This document shows positions 4,766-6,626 of a stretch of DNA of 6,626 nucleotides, piece by piece. This DNA comes from CAZMZF01 sp964570765 (GTDB lineage: Bacteria; Zixibacteria; MSB-5A5; RBG-16-43-9): contig CAZMZF010000058.1 in NCBI GenBank assembly GCA_964570765.1, positions 1 to 6,626 of the forward strand. The letters run 5' to 3'. Each line of letters opens with the position of its first letter. The stretch's first letter is position 1. The notes beneath the pieces were generated by a model. That model searched no databases, had not been told where the DNA came from, and saw only the letters and a program-made list of their open reading frames with translations. The position numbers and the translations under genes are program-made.

Positions 4766-6160
4766 CTATAGAAGATAGGTTTTCTCTATGCTCAATTGAC
4801 TCTTTCCTCTATCTATTTTTTTCTTTTTTCCCGAAACTTTTTTCACAACCTTCTCGAAAATCTTCAATGCTTTATCGGCAATCTCCTCGTCGATAATCAA
4901 AGGCGGCACAAACCTGACAGAATTAGGTCCACAGGTCAAGATCATAAGCCCGTTTCTGAAGCATTCCTGTTCCACCTCATTGGCATAATCACCAGCTGGC
5001 TTTTTACTCTTCTTATCCTTGACAAATTCTATCCCGATCATCAACCCTTTACCTCTTACATCCCCGATTATATCATAATCTTCCCACATCTTCTGTAATC
5101 GAGACATAATATATTTACCCATCTTCTCTGCATTCTTAACCAGTCCACTCTCCAAAAGCTCAATCGTCTTTAGAGCAGCCGCACAGGCTATTGGGTTACC
5201 TCCAAAGGTAGTGGAATGGGCTCCAGGAATCCAGGACATCACCTTCTTAGAAGCTATACAGGCTCCTAAAGGCACCCCTGAGGCTAATGCTTTAGACACA
5301 GCCATAATATCCGGCACAACACCCCAGTGTTCAATGGCAAACATTTTGCCAGTCCTGCCCATACCGGATTGAATCTCGTCCACAACATAATAGATCCCAT
5401 ATTTCTCTGCTATTTTTTTAAGCATAGGATGAAACTCCTCAGGAGGAACCACGTAACCGCCCTCTCCCTGAATCGGCTCCACAAATATGGCGGCCACATC
5501 TTCGGCTGGAGCAACTTTCTGCAAAATCACTTCGTCGATGAATTTAACACAGGCCATATCGCATTTTCCATATTCCAGATTAAAAGGACAGCGGTAGCAG
5601 TAAGCATAAGGAACATGAGTAACCTCAGGCAACATCGGTGCAAAATACCTTCTCTGGTTGATTTTACTACAGGTTAAAGATAAAGCACCCATGGTCCTGC
5701 CGTGAAATGCTCCGATAAAAGCAATCATCCGGGGTTTTTTCTTATTATAGCGAGCTAACTTTAAAGCACTCTCAATTGCTTCAGTTCCTGAATTGGTGAA
5801 GAAAACTCTTTTCACTTTACTTCCTGGCGTAATCTTAGCTAATTTCTCTGCTAAGTTTCCAACCAAAGGATGATAGAAATCGGCGCTGGCAATATGGATT
5901 GCTTTTTCAGCCTGCTTCTTTATAGCGGCCACCACCTCTGGATGACAGTTGCCAGTGGAACAAACTCCTATCCCGGCATGAAAATCTATAAACGAATTCC
6001 CATCCATATCATAAATATAAGCTCCTTTAGTGTGGTCGATAACCGTTGGATAAGCCCGGGTATAGGACTGAGAAACAAAACTTTCATCCTTGATAATGAG
6101 CTTTTTGCTTTTCGATCCGGGAAGTTTAGTGCCAATATGAGGTATATTTTTATTAACCAT
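4766..6160 (-). CDS. Class-III PLP aminotransferase, acetylornithine/4-aminobutyrate aminotransferase family
   Basis: A fold-type I PLP enzyme that moves the amino group of an omega-amino compound (N-acetylornithine, ornithine, GABA or similar) to a keto acid. PLP-site motifs are clear: NSGTEA (123-128), AFHGRTMGALSLT (151-163), Glu228 in VEPIQGEGG, Asp261 in VVDEIQSGMGRTG, the Schiff-base Lys290 in AVSKALASG, and HSTTFGGNP (315-323) from the partner subunit. The opening (HIGTKLPGSKSKKLI, then SYTRAYP) resembles the archaeal-type branch that includes ornithine aminotransferases and amino acid racemases, so specificity cannot be assigned. It has 464 residues against roughly 430-450 for relatives, owing to a lysine-rich tail (SGKKKKIDRGKSQ, from 443). 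Four cysteines cluster at 188, 191, 200 and 204. The start is ATG 6160 with AAAGGA (6168-6173) seven bases ahead. The CoA ligase gene follows after 191 bases, suggesting a shared amino acid catabolic role by inference only. Confidence 0.93.
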   Translation of the reverse strand: MVNKNIPHIGTKLPGSKSKKLIIKDESFVSQSYTRAYPTVIDHTKGAYIYDMDGNSFIDFHAGIGVCSTGNCHPEVVAAIKKQAEKAIHIASADFYHPLVGNLAEKLAKITPGSKVKRVFFTNSGTEAIESALKLARYNKKKPRMIAFIGAFHGRTMGALSLTCSKINQRRYFAPMLPEVTHVPYAYCYRCPFNLEYGKCDMACVKFIDEVILQKVAPAEDVAAIFVEPIQGEGGYVVPPEEFHPMLKKIAEKYGIYYVVDEIQSGMGRTGKMFAIEHWGVVPDIMAVSKALASGVPLGACIASKKVMSWIPGAHSTTFGGNPIACAAALKTIELLESGLVKNAEKMGKYIMSRLQKMWEDYDIIGDVRGKGLMIGIEFVKDKKSKKPAGDYANEVEQECFRNGLMILTCGPNSVRFVPPLIIDEEIADKALKIFEKVVKKVSGKKKKIDRGKSQLSIEKTYLL

Positions 6161-6247
6161 TTTATTATCCTTTCAATAGACTCACAAATAAACTTTGATT
6201 AAGACTTTTTTAAATATGCATCGCAATAATCTTAACCTTAAATAGTG

Positions 6248-6265
6248 GTCAGAGTATATCCTGAC
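6248..6265. promoter_or_regulatory. Operator-like imperfect palindrome
   Basis: GTCAGAGTATATCCTGAC has perfect GTCAG/CTGAC arms and a TATA centre; the 18 bases match their reverse complement at 14 positions. It lies about 90 bases upstream of the aminotransferase start and could bind a dimeric regulator. It could also form a weak hairpin in the leader RNA. No regulator gene is in the window to pair with it. Confidence 0.25.
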
Positions 6266-6436
6266 GCTATTCTTTTGATTTATTGGATATAAAGGTACAT
6301 CCCTCCCCCTCTAAAGAGAAGATTAAGGTGTGGTTAAAATTTAGGTCATCCCTTTTAGGTAGATCCTGTGTAAAGTTTCTCTTAAAGGTTTAATCATTTT
6401 TATTCTGTTTTTTCGAACCCAAAAAAATATTCATCG

Positions 6437-6465
6437 TATTTAATCCCTAATACGTTAAAAGTCAA
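6437..6465 (-). promoter_or_regulatory. Candidate sigma-70-type promoter for the aminotransferase
   Basis: TTGACT (6460-6465, five of six consensus bases) is followed after 17 bases by TAAATA (6437-6442); shifted one base, TTAAAT gives four of six -10 matches with a 16-base spacer. It lies beyond the stop of the upstream secreted-protein gene and points at the aminotransferase, about 270 bases away. Confidence 0.4.
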
Positions 6466-6524
6466 TCCCTTTTTAGTTATAAAAATACATAATCAGATAT
6501 AAGCTAGTTCTGTTTCACGGGACG

Positions 6525-6626
6525 TTATCTCAGCAGGACCATCTTTTTAGTATTAGTATACTCTTTAGTCTTCAACTGATAGAAATATATCCCGCTTCCT
6601 ACTTCTTTGCCGGAGTTATCCTTACC
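6525..6626 (-). CDS. C-terminal end of a secreted protein with FlgD-like / type-A sorting-like domain (5' part outside window)
   Basis: The last 33 codons and TAA of a gene entering from the right edge. The translation runs GKDNSGKEVGSGIYFYQL, then KTKEYTNTKKMVLLR. The pattern D-x-x-G-x-x-V-x-SGIYFYxL ... TKKMVLL is the typical end of the FlgD Ig-like fold and of the C-terminal domains of secreted, surface-attached proteins in Bacteroidota (type A, type IX secretion) and many FCB-group candidate phyla. The N-terminal function is not visible. It is separated from the aminotransferase by 364 non-coding bases, so it is probably a separate transcription unit. Confidence 0.85.
   Translation of the reverse strand, partial: GKDNSGKEVGSGIYFYQLKTKEYTNTKKMVLLR

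Larger units (their letters stand above)
6161..6524. other. Non-coding leader upstream of the aminotransferase
   Basis: These 364 AT-rich bases hold no credible gene on either strand. They contain a promoter candidate (6437-6465), an imperfect operator-like palindrome (6248-6265) and the aminotransferase ribosome site. If the promoter is used, the aminotransferase mRNA carries a leader of about 270 bases. I see no recognisable riboswitch or T-box and none of the REP-like repeats found in the other gaps. Confidence 0.5.

Noticed and set aside
4796..6202. Plus-strand frames opposite the aminotransferase (4796-5098, 5327-5677, 5870-6202)
   Set aside because: They are shadows of a gene with complete PLP-site motifs; their own translations show no family.
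6341..6397. 18-residue leader peptide candidate on the minus strand (MIKPLRETLHRIYLKGMT)
   Set aside because: There is no ribosome site before its ATG and no run of regulatory codons or attenuator hairpin after it; a frame this short is expected by chance.
6161..6436. Riboswitch or T-box upstream of the aminotransferase
   Set aside because: No conserved T-box sequence, terminator/antiterminator pair or known riboswitch core could be recognised by eye.

Overview
The window looks like chromosome from an uncultured, AT-leaning Gram-negative-type bacterium. It carries murA (peptidoglycan synthesis), an exported metalloprotease with beta-propeller repeats, and the tail of a secreted protein ending in a FlgD-like/type-A sorting-like domain. 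With the heavy load of short intergenic palindromes, this combination fits FCB-related or neighbouring candidate phyla (WOR-3/Stahlbacteria, Zixibacteria, Cloacimonadota and similar). The phylum is an inference and is not proven by the sequence.

Every credible gene lies on the minus strand, so transcription runs from high to low coordinates. In that order the window holds: the last 33 codons of a secreted protein (6525-6626); a 364-base non-coding leader with a promoter candidate and an operator-like palindrome; a class-III PLP aminotransferase of the acetylornithine/4-aminobutyrate type (4766-6160); a 191-base gap filled by an inverted-repeat element and a REP-like hairpin; a divergent ATP-grasp succinate-CoA-ligase-type beta subunit starting at GTG (3387-4574); a 135-base spacer of small repeats; a small membrane-anchored protein of unknown function whose 5' end is unclear (about 2799-3251); a repeat cluster of about 230 bases; a possible remnant reading frame and promoter; murA (1145-2407); and, 18 bases further on, an exported peptidase-MA/PD40 protein running off the left edge (1-1126).

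murA and the protease are probably co-transcribed. The aminotransferase and the CoA ligase may act in sequence on an amino acid carbon skeleton, but no alpha subunit (sucD) lies beside the ligase and its acyl-site motif departs from normal SucC, so the substrate is open.

The clearest unexplained structure is in the gaps. At least four hairpins share a 5' GTAG foot, the hallmark of REP elements mobilised by RAYT (Y1-type) transposases. Two further elements share a second module (GTCATT...ATCT), one copy being an inverted dimer. Two genes appear to have had their ends shaped by these repeats.
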